Shown in pieces: positions 15,641-27,500 of a stretch of 64,000 nucleotides of DNA. Position numbers and translations under genes: made by a program. How positions within the stretch are numbered: position 1 is the stretch's first letter; every line of letters starts with the position of its first letter. The stretch spans positions 434,001 to 498,000 of the forward strand of contig JAHWDD010000004.1 of the NCBI GenBank assembly GCA_023897205.1. Reading direction: 5' to 3'. The notes under the pieces are model-generated. The model made no database searches, was not told the DNA's origin, and saw only the letters and a program-made list of their open reading frames with translations. This stretch comes from Exophiala sp. HKRS030. Lineage: Eukaryota; Ascomycota; Eurotiomycetes; Chaetothyriales; Herpotrichiellaceae.

Positions 15641-16828
15641 ATGGCCCCTCAACGATATCAACAAGTACGTTGCTCGTCTCCCCATCCCAGGCAAACACTG
15701 GACCATTATCCTTCATTTCTCACCTCGAATACTGATCTCCTTCACAGGTAAACAACCAAGATGACTTCGACGCAGACTCACCTCAGTCTCCTAACAACTA
15801 TAATTTCCCTCCATCATCGCCTCCTCCCTCATTCCGATCACGAACATCATCTTTCAGTTCCCGACGATTATTAGCCCAAGACCCCATACCAAACAACGAT
15901 CACGACCTTGAGGATGCCTTTGATGATGGCGAGGCCTCCGATGCTGAAAACGATGGTGATGACCGACAACGATTAATGAGAGCCGATCCTGCAACTTCGA
16001 GATCTGATCCTCCTGTCACACCCCCTGCAACTGTCGCTCAACCACGAGCCAACATCCAGCGGACTGTAACAGAACTACCCACCTTTAGACCTATGCCTCC
16101 TTCTTCTTCGAGACCAACAGACGGAGTCTTTGCCAATCTATCGGCCAAACCCGAACGTGGCGAGAATTTGGAAGAAAAACCACCTGTAAGTCGCTATCCA
16201 TTGTCCACATCAAACACCTACTGACTGTTTTACGTAGACCTATGAACAAGCTGCCGCTGATGCAACTCCACCATATTGGGAAACCACCATTCTCGCCCCC
16301 GGAATGTCGTCCGATGAAGTTTACGTTGACGGTCTTCCCGTCGGGTCTCTCTTCTCCTTTGTTTGGAATGGCATGATTTCTATGTCCTTTCAACTCGTCG
16401 GCTTCCTACTTACTTATCTCCTTCATACGACTCACGCTGCCAAGCATGGTAGCCGCGCTGGCCTTGGCCTGACACTGGTCCAATATGGTTTTTATATGAG
16501 TGGCGCCGACGGAGGAAGTTCAGACACCGGCAATCCTGGTCAATTCGCCAATTCATCCCCGCCAGATCCAAACAGTCATAATTTCGATCCTAATGCCGTT
16601 GATGGTACGGGAAGCACTGGGTCTAGCAAGGGTTCCGGGGTTGGTGGTTTGACCAGTTCAGACTGGATTTCTTACATTTTGATGATTGTTGGTTGGTTTA
16701 TCTTGATTCGTGCAGTATCGGATTTCCTAAGAGCAAGAAGGCACGAAGCACTGGTTCTTCAAAGCCCTAGTCGGGGTCTCCCCGTGGCGGTCATTGCAGA
16801 GGGCGAGACCCCTGAACAAACCGCTTAG
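15641..16828 (+). CDS. BSD2: Bsd2/NDFIP-family metal-homeostasis membrane protein (Rsp5 adaptor)
   Basis: Three exons, 15641-15664, 15748-16185 and 16238-16828 (introns of 83 and 52 bp), give 350 residues. The first ~150 residues are a polar Ser/Pro/Asp-rich cytosolic tail. A PPTY motif at residues 153-156 is the PPxY signature that binds WW domains of Rsp5-type ubiquitin ligases. The codons for PP and TY lie on either side of the second intron. Then come the family core (LAPGM, VYVDGLPVGS, FSFVWNGMISMSFQLVGFLLTYLLHTTHAA, GSRAGLGLTLVQYG) and a last membrane span (WISYILMIVGWFILI), three spans in all. Known role of the family: sorting membrane proteins such as metal transporters to the vacuole by ubiquitination. 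Confidence 0.88.
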
Positions 16829-17472
16829 GATTTTCATGGCAGGTGTACTATTATTCTATGGCTAGGCAACTATTCCTTATGATTCTCACCATGCTTCGTT
16901 TGACTGTCGCAAAGTGATAAAGACGCCGCTTTTAGTTTGGCGTTGTCTCCTCGTAAATGTCACCCCCTGCATATGAAGAAAGCCCAATTAGGAACAAACG
17001 TTCAAGACTTGACAAGCCACTGATTCTCGCCTCGGCACAAGGAATGAAAGCCAAGTCACTCCGAAGCATATGTCAATTTCAATACATTGGTTTCATGTTC
17101 AGAGCCTGTTCAGTGATTGAAAACATTCAATCATGTACGTCAAAGACCGAGCAGGAGATTTGTGACTCATTCCGACCGACCTATTTCTACATCCTCTCTT
17201 GGGCTATACCCGGCGTCTAACTCTAACTAGACTAACCATACCTCCCTTTTCTCTCTCTCCATCAACGAAACACAAGATCAAGAAACTTGAACTTGAATTT
17301 AGTCACGGTGACCACTCACACCCCCTTCCCTCCTCCACCTCCACCTCCTGCTCCTGCTCCTGCTCTAGCCTCTTTCACCATGATTTCGCTTTGCACGCCC
17401 TCCTCTACCACCCCATCCTCCTTCACCTCTCATGCCCTCCTCCCCCACGCGCGTGCAATGTGCATGGCGGGT
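16829..17472. other. intergenic between convergent BSD2 and THS1
   Basis: About 640 bp holding the 3' flanks of two convergent genes. A plus-strand frame of 87 codons at 16957-17220 has no coding character. Longer plus-strand frames beyond 17287 are antisense to the last THS1 exon. Confidence 0.5.
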
Positions 17473-20237
17473 CTACTCTCCCGTGGCAATCCGGTTCTCG
17501 AGTCTTCTCTCATCGCGCAGCTCGATCAGGCGTTCCAGTGCGCTTTGCAGCGGGATCAACTCGCCGAGTTTCTGGGTTGCCGGGTCGTCGCGGTTGCGGA
17601 TGTTCACCGTGCGCGTTTCTTGTTCTTTGGCGCCGACCACTGTTTTGAGAAAAGGGAGAGGTTAGTTTTAGATCATGGAGAGAATGAATGATTGAATGGG
17701 TGGTGGGTTGGATATAAGATAAGAGGGGATTGGATTGGAGGATAGGGGAGGTAGTCTAAGTGAACTACGTTGTAGTTGTGGAGGATATGAATCGCTGGAG
17801 TGGTGTAGTTAGAATTGTAGGGGTTAAGATACGTACCAAAGATGAAATTGTACTGTGCCAACTGTCCATTGCGGATCTTCTTGGGCAGGGTGTTGCCACT
17901 GACGTCGATGTCGACATACATGCGCGCCTTGTGGAAGATGCTCTGGATCTCACGCACATAGTCTTCGGCCCCCTTCATGACGGGGATGACGAGGATCTGG
18001 CGCGGTGACAGCCAGAACGGCCATTTGCCGGCGAAATGCTCACACAGGATGGCGATGAAACGCTCGAAACTGCCGATGATGGCACGGTGGATCATTACTG
18101 GCCTTGCCATACCGGGTGCAGGAGCTTTCGGGTCGCGAGGTTTAGATGGGTCGGCGGCTGCGGTGATGGAGTCGCTGGATTCGTTTGTGCGGTATTCGAG
18201 CTTGAAGTTCTGCGGGCCTTGGAAGTCGAGCTGGATGGTTGCGCATTGATATTCGCGCATCAGCGCGTCCTGGATCGTGACGTCGATCTTTGGCCCGTAG
18301 AACGCGCCGTCGCCTTCGTTAAGTTCCCAGTCAGAGCCGCGGAAGTTCTGCAGCGCTGACTTCAGCCGTGCTTCTGCACTGTCCCATTCTTCTAATGTGC
18401 CCATGTACCCTTCGGGTCGTGTGGAGAGCTTGAATTTAAATGGGAAGCCGAATAGACCATACACGTGCTCCATGAAGGCGAAGAGCTGTTCGATCTCGCC
18501 TTGCACCTGTTCGTTTGTGCAAAAGACATGTGTGTCGTCTTGTTGGAATTTACGTACGCGAGTGAGGCCGGATAGAGCACCAGATGCTTCGTTGCGGTGG
18601 AGGACGCCAAAATCGGCAACTCGCCAGGGAAGTTCACGGTACGATCGCTCTTCATCGCGGAACAACAGGCAGTGGCCTGGGCAGTTCATGGGTTTTAGAG
18701 CGAAGACACCCTTGTCCTTGTCTTCGGCGGGCTTCACAGGAAGAGGTTTGCCGTCAGGAGTCTTGTCAGCAAGGGGTAGGGGGTCTGAGGAGTCGTCCTT
18801 GACGATAACGCGAAACATGTCATCTTGGTAATGTTGCCAGTGACCAGAAGTCTTCCACAGGTCCACGTCGAACATATTCGGGGATTGGACTTCTTGATAA
18901 CCACGGTCCCAATATTGTTCGCGCAACATGTGTTGGAGTGCATTGAAGATGCGTGTGCCATGGGGTAAGAGGAATGGGCTGCCTGGAGAAAGACGGCTGA
19001 AGGTGAAAAGTTTCTGTTGTTGCCCAATGACTTGATGATCTCGCTTCTTGGCTTCCTCGAGGAAATGCTCCCAGTCCTTGAGTTGTTGTTTGGATGGGAA
19101 GGCTACACCGTGAATACGCTGGAGCGAGTCGTTGGCTTGGTCACCTAGAAAATAGGCGGAACTGTTTTTCATGACTTTGAACGCTTCGATTTTGCGAGTG
19201 TTTTGGATGTGAGGTCCCTGGCAGAGATCGACCAGTGTGCCGTTGCGGTAGACCGTGGAGGATTCGCCGTCTGGAACAAACTTCTCAATGTAATGCATCT
19301 TGTACTTGCTATAGCCGAAGAGTTTGCGAAGATTCTCCTTGGAGACCTCTAGACGTTCAAAGGCTTGCTTTTCCTTTGCAAACTTCTTGGCACGATTTTC
19401 TAGCGATGGCCACTCGGATTCACGCACAGCGTGACCGGGTTCTAAAGCCATGTCGTAGAAGAAACCCATCGCTGTCGGAGGACCGTGGGAGAGACGGCAT
19501 CCATATTCATGTTCAGCACACTCACCAAGAACATGGGCTGAGGAGTGCCAGAAAACATCTCGTCCTTCGGGGTCTGAGAATGTGAGATATGAGACTTTAC
19601 TATCTTTCTCGAGGACACGATCTAGATCCCACAGTTCGCCGTTAACTTTTGCGACAACAATCTGGCCCGCACGATCCTTCTGGACATTTTTGAGAAGATG
19701 ACCTGGAGTGGTCTCCCAAGCCTTGCCTTCAATGGTAGTTTCATCCCCAGGGGCGGAAGTGAGTTGAATCTGAATGGCAGGCTTGTCTTGGCTTGCAAGT
19801 TGTTCATCATGCTCCTTTTTCAACTGGTCAAAAAGAGCATTCCGCTCCAGAATAAAATCCGGCAATTCTTTAGGAGCCTGATGGGCCTTGGCCGCCGCTT
19901 GAGTAGACATGTCTTTAGGTCTATTAGGCAGTTTCTTAGACTGTGCTTGATTTTCTGGTCTTTTTGAAGTGTTGGATCCAGGGGTGGGTGACTCAGGACC
20001 CTTGGTACCGTTCTGACTCATATTCGGACCGTTTAGAACTCCCCAAAGATCATGTGGATTGAGAGATACCTTCTTCTGATGGGACATGGTCAGAGAACGA
20101 GGAAGAGTGGTGGAATAATTGCGGTGGAATAAATCAACGCTGGCCAAGTGGATATGGTGTCCGTGTCGGCATGAATTTGAGGTGTTGGTCACGTGGTTCG
20201 CGACTTTGTGCCCGCATGCTCTGATCCGCTGCATCAA
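17473..20237 (-). CDS. THS1: threonyl-tRNA synthetase, with alternative mitochondrial and cytosolic starts
   Basis: Exon 1 20237-17837, intron 17836-17640 (197 bp, GTACGT...AACAG), exon 2 17639-17473 with TAG stop: 855 residues. It charges tRNA-Thr with threonine. Visible parts: TGS-like N-terminal domain; editing domain with HSSAHVLGE; class II catalytic core with MNCPGHC, motif 2 (HRNEASGALSGLTRVRKFQQDD) and motif 3 (HRAIIGSFERF); C-terminal anticodon-binding domain ending in the second exon (VNIRNRDD). Two in-frame ATGs matter: 20237 adds 50 residues rich in Arg, His and Ser with few acids, like a mitochondrial leader; 20087 (MSHQKK) gives the usual cytosolic length, 805 residues. One gene may serve both compartments. 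It is divergent from GAR1, whose start codon is only 72 bp from the upstream ATG. Confidence 0.95.
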
Positions 20238-20309
20238 ATTTATTTCTCCAACAGAGAAAAGTAAACGCAGAGACTATCCACAACTCAACTCCCCACAAAT
20301 CAACTAGAG

Positions 20310-21250
20310 ATGGCGTTCCGTGGTGATTCAAGAGGTCGTGGCGGATTTCGAGGTGGTGATAGAGGAAGAGGATCGTTTGGTTTTGGAGCAAGAGGTGGAG
20401 GTAAGGAGAAAACCTGAAAAGTGCACGTCGCGGAGACTTTGCGCACACCCGATTTTTGCGGGAGAAAAGCCACAAAGGACTGACTGGGGTTTAGGACGAG
20501 GAGGTTTCCAACAACAAAGCTATGGACCACCTGATCAGGTGTTTGGTACGTTTGAATTTCGAAGCTGCGATGAATTTGGGACTAATTTTCTACCAGAACT
20601 GGGAAAGTTCTTGCACGCTTCTGAGGGAGAACTTGTCTGCGAATCCGTCAACCCCAAAATTCCCTACTTCAATGCTCCAATCTACCTCGAAAACAAGGTG
20701 TGCCATATTGCGAATTCATGATGGAATACAGCGCTGACTGGAGAAGACATCGATAGGAAAAGTGGACGAGATCCTGGGACCAATCAACCAGGTATATTTT
20801 ACGATCAAGCCGCAAGAAGGTATTCAAGCTACATCATTCAAAGTGGGCGACAAGTTCTACATTGGAGGGGATAAATTATTGCCTCTCGAGAAGTAAGTTG
20901 TCGGTACGTACGACCAGAGTGCATGCATGCTGAACAAGTGACAGATTTCTTCCCAAACCAAAGCCACCACCAGGTAAGTCTCTAGGTGTGGGAGAAGTTA
21001 TCAGCTGCTGACGATTTCCCAGGTAGCAAAGTCAAAAAGCCCGCAGGTGCACGAGGAGCTGCTCGAGGTTCATTTGGCCGGGGGCTCCCAGAGGAAGAGG
21101 CGGATCATTTGGAGGTGGTCGTGGTGCCCTAGAGGTCGCGGCTCTTTCGGAGGTGGCCGTGGCGCTCCTCGAGGAGGCAGCCGAGGAGGATCTTTCGGAG
21201 GAAGAGGCGGCGGAAGGGGTGCACCGCGTGGTCGAGGCAGAGGCTACTAG
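20310..21250 (+). CDS. GAR1: H/ACA snoRNP protein Gar1 (two apparent frame breaks in last exon)
   Basis: Six exons: 20310-20400, 20495-20545, 20597-20697, 20747-20892, 20945-20973, 21023-21250. The core matches Gar1 ([32 protein letters not shown], then [10 protein letters not shown] and VYFTIKP), flanked by Gly/Arg-rich tails. Gar1 is an essential part of the box H/ACA particle that guides pseudouridylation of rRNA. In the last exon the GAR tail breaks twice. One missing base in GGGGG 21080-21084 moves it to the -1 frame; a second at CCC 21127-21129 restores the frame that runs to TAG 21248-21250. Read as given, the protein stops early at 21130. With both bases present the length is 216 codons including stop. 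I infer sequence errors, not a broken essential gene. Confidence 0.9.
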
Positions 21251-21980
21251 TCGTTTGTACTGGATACTGGCATGGTTCGGCGTTGGTGGTGATACCCTTT
21301 CCAAAAGCAAAATAATGGACAGCGGACAGGATAAATCATGGGAAGGAATAGAGTGAGACGAGGCTGGCAAGTCCACTCTACCCTTGAGGAGATGAATGAC
21401 TTGATTTGCTGGTTTGCTTCGAATTCCATCTGATGCTGCTCGACTATGCCGTCCGACTATGCTGTCCGACTATGCTGTGATTCTCTCAAGCGTTCAACAC
21501 GTGACTAGCCCATCGTTATACCGCCGACCGCCTGTGGCGCAGGTTTGTGGCAGTGTAGCTTTAGTGGTGGCTGAACGGGCTTTTTGCAGAAGGCACCATG
21601 AGGAGCCCAGAAGGATGACAATGGCAATGACGACACTGTGCGCACTCTAGTTTCTACTTTCTGCGTAAGAATTGGAGGCGAACAAAACAACTGGCAGTGC
21701 AGCACCACGTCAGGCACTCGCAGGCCCTCACAGGCACTCAGTCCATCAAAAACCAGGGACTCCACCGTCACCACCATCACCACCGCCCCTCTACCACCAA
21801 CAACAGATCAAGCCGTACCTTCAGCACCATTTTACCTTTTCTCTCTGCCAACTTCTCTGTCTTTTCTACGCAGTCTGAATCGTCATCAACCATTTCCCAG
21901 AGTCTACAAAACACCCTTCAAAGTAAAAGACACCCTAGCTACATCTCCCCGTCTCGTTGTCATACCTCCTACTCTCCAAT
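21251..21980. promoter_or_regulatory. GAR1 3' flank and CHO1 promoter/leader
   Basis: About 730 bp. The block CGACTATGC(C/T)GTC recurs at 21440-21477 (short tandem repeat). From 21680 the plus strand is rich in CAC/CTC, typical of a fungal leader. The plus-strand frames here run into CHO1 exon 1 in other frames and are not coding. Confidence 0.45.
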
Positions 21981-22915
21981 ATGTCTCGAAGATCTGGGGC
22001 CACTACCGCCGGTCAGGAGGAAACTTCTGTACAGCCGTCAAATAATTCTCAATCCAAGCAAGCCATGTTGCTCGCTCAAGATACGGGTCACTTCAGCCTG
22101 ATCAAGTACGCATCTTCCTCTTTCCAATGCAATATGCAACTAACCCGGTGCAGAGCTATGCATTTGGCTGATGTGATTACTGAGTTGAATGGTGAGAATC
22201 TTCCCAGTAATCTCGGAAGATGTAACGACTGACTTGAGAACAGGCTTCTGCGGCTGTATGATCACCATCCTACCCTCTGCTGCGACTCACTAACACCTCA
22301 CAGTCATGTCCGTCCTCTCGTCTATGCGATACCTCTTGTCGGATCCTAAAGATTTGACCAACCTCTGGTTCGCTCTGGGCTTCATGCCATTTGGTCTCTT
22401 TTTCGACTTCTTCGATGGCAAAGTTGCAAGATGGAGGAAGAAATCTTCTTTAATGGGACAGGAGCTGGACTCGTTGGCTGATCTGGTATGCACTGTGTTT
22501 GCTTTCCACGTGGAAATCCCCACCAAGCTGACCACTACCGTAGATATCCTTTGGTGTAGCGCCCGCCTCCGTGGCCTTCGCTATCGGTTTTCGCACCAAC
22601 GTCGACCACCTCTTTCTCGCCTTCTACGTTCTGTGCGGCCTGACAAGACTGGCAAGATTCAATGTGACCGTGGCAATGCTACCAAAGGACAAGACAGGAA
22701 AATCACAATACTTTGAAGGAACACCCATCCCCTTTGCATGTCTCACGAGCTCGGCCATCATGGCGACTTGGACTTGGTTTGGATGGATCCATGAGTCAAT
22801 ACCTTTCGGGACCGCTTTGACAGGAACACCCTTTGAGTTTCATCCTACAGCTTTGCTCTTTCTCCTGAACGGATCATTAATGGTCAGCAAGACTCTGCAT
22901 GTGCCTAAACCTTAG
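21981..22915 (+). CDS. CHO1: CDP-diacylglycerol-serine O-phosphatidyltransferase (PS synthase)
   Basis: Five exons: 21981-22105, 22154-22191, a 12-nt microexon 22244-22255, 22304-22485 and 22544-22915; 242 residues. The microexon is needed because reading on past 22255 meets a stop. The CDP-alcohol phosphotransferase signature is complete: D-G-x2-A-R-x8-G-x3-D-x3-D in [24 protein letters not shown]. Other family text: [43 protein letters not shown] LTRLARFNV. Several hydrophobic spans fit an ER membrane enzyme. It makes phosphatidylserine from CDP-diacylglycerol and serine, the first step towards PE and PC. Confidence 0.93.
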
Positions 22916-23439
22916 GTCAGGACAGGATTCCCAGTTGATCATGGGGCGGAAAATCGAGAAGAATAGGAGCGTCTGGAATTTGCCACGGGTATTCTTCTCG
23001 GTCCACGCAGCGTTGGTGTTGTTCGGACTTAAAGAACGTAAAATAGAATTCCAAGACGTTTACTCCCTCTTAGGGGCTCCAAGTACTGGCGACATTTCGC
23101 CAGTCCGTACTTTTCCAGTGACTCAGGTTACTGACACGTCCTGCCAGATCGAGCCCAGGAAGCGACGGTGAAAGATCCATCTTACTCTCAATGCCCATCT
23201 CCCCTCGCGTTTTCTCTTCCGGAAATCATCCGTATATGTGATAATGAGTTTCAAACCAGCATCCAGACTCCCGCTGATCTCGTATCTCATGAGGCCGAAT
23301 GCGATCATCGCTGGTAAATTCTTTTCTGCATATCCTGACTAGTTGAAAGGGAGTGTCCAAGGCGGAAAGATGTAAGGAGTCCCCATACACTCAGCATTTG
23401 ATGGACTCATGTCTGCAATAGTCCTAGGATTTCTACGTC

Positions 23440-23800
23440 GTGCTCAAGTCAGCCAACTTCACCACATCTAGCCTTTCCAACTGTGAGCGTATCGGGCGTG
23501 GAAATCAAGATCCGAGTTTTCATTACGATGTCATCACGTCGAGGAATCAATCACCTGAGGAATGCTATCGAGAGAGATCGATTGGACTTACAAATTTCGG
23601 CGCCAAATGTGGTGAAATGGGAGCCGCAGGACTAATGAATCATTTTCCCTGCCTTGTCGTTCGAGGAATTGCTAACTATGCCGATTCTAATAAGAACGAT
23701 GACTGACAAAACTACGCAGTGACCGCCGCCGCGACATATACAAAGGAACCTCTGTCAATCATGCGCAATATGGAGTACTTGATCTGTGTGCTTCCAGTAA
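23440..23800 (+). pseudogene. fragment of a PNP/UDP-phosphorylase domain, probably from an NLR-type protein
   Basis: Frame 1 from 23440 encodes FHYDVITSRNQ, CGEMGAAGLMNHFPCLVVRGIANYADSNKND, a stop at 23704-23706, then QNYAVTAAATYTKE. This matches the end of the nucleoside-phosphorylase-like domain that in filamentous fungi heads many NACHT/NB-ARC-ankyrin or TPR proteins (typical text [42 protein letters not shown]). The in-frame TGA replaces the expected Trp. No intact N-terminal half, NACHT or repeat region is present. It appears to be a relic of an NLR-like immune/incompatibility gene. Confidence 0.7.
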
Positions 23801-24518
23801 TTCGAGCTATAAACCCCTCGCGAAGCACAACTTCTACACTTGCTGGCCTGCTTGGACAATCAGCGCATTGGACATCTGGTCTGCACTCCTGGATGGTGCG
23901 CTTGAACCGGGCTGGCTCATATTGTTCATTTAATTTACAGGTGATACTCTATAGTTGAAGACGATTTACGCGCATTTGTCAGATACCACTCAGTTGGCGA
24001 ACCACAGGAGCCAGCATCAAAGAGACTCTACCACCCTTGCGGTCGTCAATAGGGTTTGCAAGGGATGAGATTGTCTGTTTGATGCCGCAGAATACTGGCT
24101 GACGCTCGAATATCTTGCGTCGCAGCTGATCCTGGAAGATGGAAACTACCTGACAGACAGACTTTCAACATTGTCTAGTCACGCGGCATGCCAGACCTCT
24201 GACAAATGATACATGCCTGTCGGTGGGCAGGACTTGACCAAAGCTGTAACGGGGGTGTCATTGCTGCGGGAATAATCCAAAGTTGAAATTATCAAATATT
24301 TGTTATTGCTTGTGTAGATATATACAAAGATGCAGAATCCACGGGCAACGCTGTTGAAAGACGAATCTTGTTTACATACATGCATCCACCATGAATGTTG
24401 AAGACCTGGGGTATCGATTTAATTGGAAATAAAATTGTTGAATAGAAAGGCCGTGATCATTCATGCAAAACTCCTAGCTGAGCGTCTAAAAGAAAGGAAA
24501 CCAACCCGTCATAAGCCC
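23801..24518. other. intergenic between PNP-domain relic and MIS1
   Basis: No gene seen. Some of this may be further decayed sequence of the relic, but I find no readable domain. AT-richer near 24280-24440, consistent with the 3' flank of the minus-strand folate gene. Confidence 0.4.
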
Positions 24519-27500
24519 TTAGAAGAGACCGTCGATCTCACCAGTCTCGGGATCGACATCGACGTTGAAGTAGCCCGGTGCCGTAGGAAGACCGGGAATG
24601 GTCTGGATATCAGCAGCTAGTGCGTAGAGATATCCAGCACCATCGGCGAGTCTGACATCTCGGATTGGAACCGTGAAACCCGTCGGGGCACCCTTGAGCG
24701 CCGGGTCGTGGCTCAGCGAGTACTGGGTCTTCGCGATGCAAATGGGAAGATTGCCGAACCCTTGCTTTGTGTACAAGTCGACCTTCTTCTGCGCCAACTC
24801 GCTAAACTCGACTTTGTCTGCGCCGTACATCTCTTTACCGATCTTCTCGATCCGTTCTTGCACGGTGCCGTCGAGTCCGTAGAGAAGCTTGAAGTCTTTG
24901 GGTTTGGAAGACGCTTGGATCACTGCGTTGGCGAGATCGACTGCACCAGCACCACCTTCGGCCCAGTGGTTGGCTGGCACGGCAGCTTCGGCGCCGGCGG
25001 CGAGGGCTTCTTCTTCAATGACTTTCAATTCGGCCTCGGTGTCGGTGTCGAACTTATTGATGGCAACGACGACGGGGATACCGTATGACTTGGCGTTTGC
25101 GATGTGCTTCTTGAGATTGACACAACCGGCACGAAGCATTTCAGTGTTTTCGGTCCGGTAGGCTTCAGGCAATGGCGCTCCAGCAGAGATTTCGGGTCCA
25201 CCTCCATGGACCTTCAGTGCACGGATAGTGGCCACAACCACCACTACGTCTGGCACGAGACCAGATGATCGACATTTAATGTTGAAGAATCGTTCTCCAC
25301 CCATTGTGAAGTCAAAGCCGGCCTCGGTGACCACAAAACCAGCCTTGGCGTCATGATCCTCATCTGCCTCAGTACCAGCCAGCTTGAGAGCTAGTTTGTC
25401 TGCGAGCACAGAGCTATTACCAATGCTAATGTTTGCAAATGGTCCGGCATGTACGAAGACTGGAGTACCTTCCAAACTTTGCATCAAGTTGGGCTTGATG
25501 GCATCTTTCATGAGGGCTGTTAGAGCACCGCCTGCACCTAGATCATCACAAGTGATTGGGTCTCCAGCTTTGGATGAGCCGATGACCATACGACCAAGGC
25601 GCTCACGAAGATCCTTGAGGTCATTGCTCAACGCCAAAATGGCCATGCATTCACTGGCAACTGAGATGTCAAATCCAGTCTCTCTCGTATGGCCTTTCTC
25701 CGTTGGTGCTTGGCCTATGGTAATACCTCTGAGATGCCTGTCATTGACATCGAGCACTCTCCTCCATGTGATGGTCTCGGGATCGATGTCAAGGCGAGCA
25801 AAGCGTCGAATTTCATCTTCTGTTAGATCATTAGGATCGGTCTTCTCGATGCCAAGCTTTTTCAGCCGACGGAACATGATAGGGGCGAATTCGCGTTTGC
25901 CCTTCTTGCTTGGAACCAGTCGCTTGTACAGTGGCCCGTCCTTTTGTGTTGATTCGTGAAACATGCGTGTATCAATGGCTGCAGCGAGAAGGTTGTTTGC
26001 AGCAGTAACAGCGTGAATATCACCTGTAAGATGAAGGTTGAATTCATCCATAGGAATAACCTGGCTGTAGCCGCCACCTGCTGCACCACCCTTGATTCCA
26101 AAGGTAGGACCCATACTCGGCTGCCTTACATTTGCAAACGTGAGTCTTCCTAGATGTGCTCCCAAGGCTTGAGTAAGTCCCATAGTAGTGGTGGACTTTC
26201 CTTCTCCCAAGGGAGTCGGTGTGATACCACTGACAAGGACATACTTTCCGTTCTTGCGATGATCCAACCTCGAAAGTAGAGAGAGATCCACCTTAGCCTT
26301 GTAGGCTCCATATGGTTCCAACTCGTGTGGCGCAATGCCAATGTCACTGGCTATATCTGTGATTTGTCTTGGATGCTGCGCTCGGGATATAGTAATGTCA
26401 GAAGGGACAGGTGATTGAAGCTTAAGCGGCAAAGGAGTGATGTGCCTAGCCTTCAGCCTCTCGAAGTAGGACGATGCTGCGTCGACAACATTCTGCATGA
26501 GCATAGCTACCGTCATTGGGCCAACACCACCGGGTACCGGAGTGATCTGAGAAGCGACTTCCACTGCTGCATCGAAGTCCACGTCACCCACCAGGCGCTG
26601 GCCCGAAGCTTTTGAAGAGTCCGGGACGAAGTTTGTCCCTACGTCGATGACGACTACACCAGGCTTCAGCCAGTCTCCTTTAACAAAAGTGGCTTGGCCA
26701 ATTGCAGCAACCACTATATCAGCTTGCTTGACGACCTCTTTAAGATTCTGGGTCTTCGAGTGACACACGGTAACGGTTGCGTCGGCATTCTTAAGCAAGA
26801 AACTGACAGGACTGCCCACGATATCACTCCTACCAAGAACAACAGCAGTTTTGCCCTTGAGCTCAACACCGCTTTCCTGAAGGAGGACCATGACACCTTT
26901 AGGCGTGCATGGGACGAAGAAAGGCTTTCCACCTCTCTTGGCGAGTTCACCAATGTTGGTGGCACCAAAGCCATCGACATCTTTCTCGTCAAGGACTGCA
27001 GAGGTAATTGTATGTTCGGAGAGTTGCTTTGGAAGTGGCAACTGGACGAGAATGCCATGGACAGCGGGGTCATTGTTGAACTCGGTGATTTGCTGAAGCA
27101 GTTCGGGCTCTGAGATGGAGGAGGGCAAGTGTATCAGAGCACAATCAATGCCAGCCTCTTCAGCAGCCTTTAACTTCATGCGTACATAGGTCGTAGAGTC
27201 TGGACGATCACCCACTTGGATGATCTTCAAGCATGGCTTATAGCGCGGGTTTGTCTTTTGCTTTTCTGCGATCTCAGTGGCAAGACGTTCTCTGATCTTT
27301 TGGGCAATCACTTTGCCATCTATCTTTTTGGCCCCCATTGCTAGACTTGTGCTGGAGAAAGCACGTATTGGACTCTGTGAAGGTACAGGAGGAGCAGGAA
27401 AAGGTGAAGCCTCACTAAGAGGGGTCTTCGACGATATATGGAGGAGCTTTATAGAGTGCTTCCGACCAGAGACGTGTGTTCGAGGCTTGCCAGGTCTGTG

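Noticed and set aside
17287..17691. Plus-strand frames of 134-149 codons after BSD2
   Set aside because: They are antisense to the last exon of THS1, whose reverse strand gives the conserved C-terminal anticodon-binding text and a proper 3' splice site.
21153..21356. Acidic plus-strand frame ([17 protein letters not shown]) in the GAR1 3' end
   Set aside because: It is the shadow of the Gly/Arg repeat read in the wrong frame; simple GGN/CGN repeats always give such Glu/Ala-rich shadows.
23704..23706. Stop in the PNP-domain relic as a repeat-induced point mutation
   Set aside because: TGG to TGA would be a C-to-T change in a CpC context on the other strand, not the CpA context typical of RIP.
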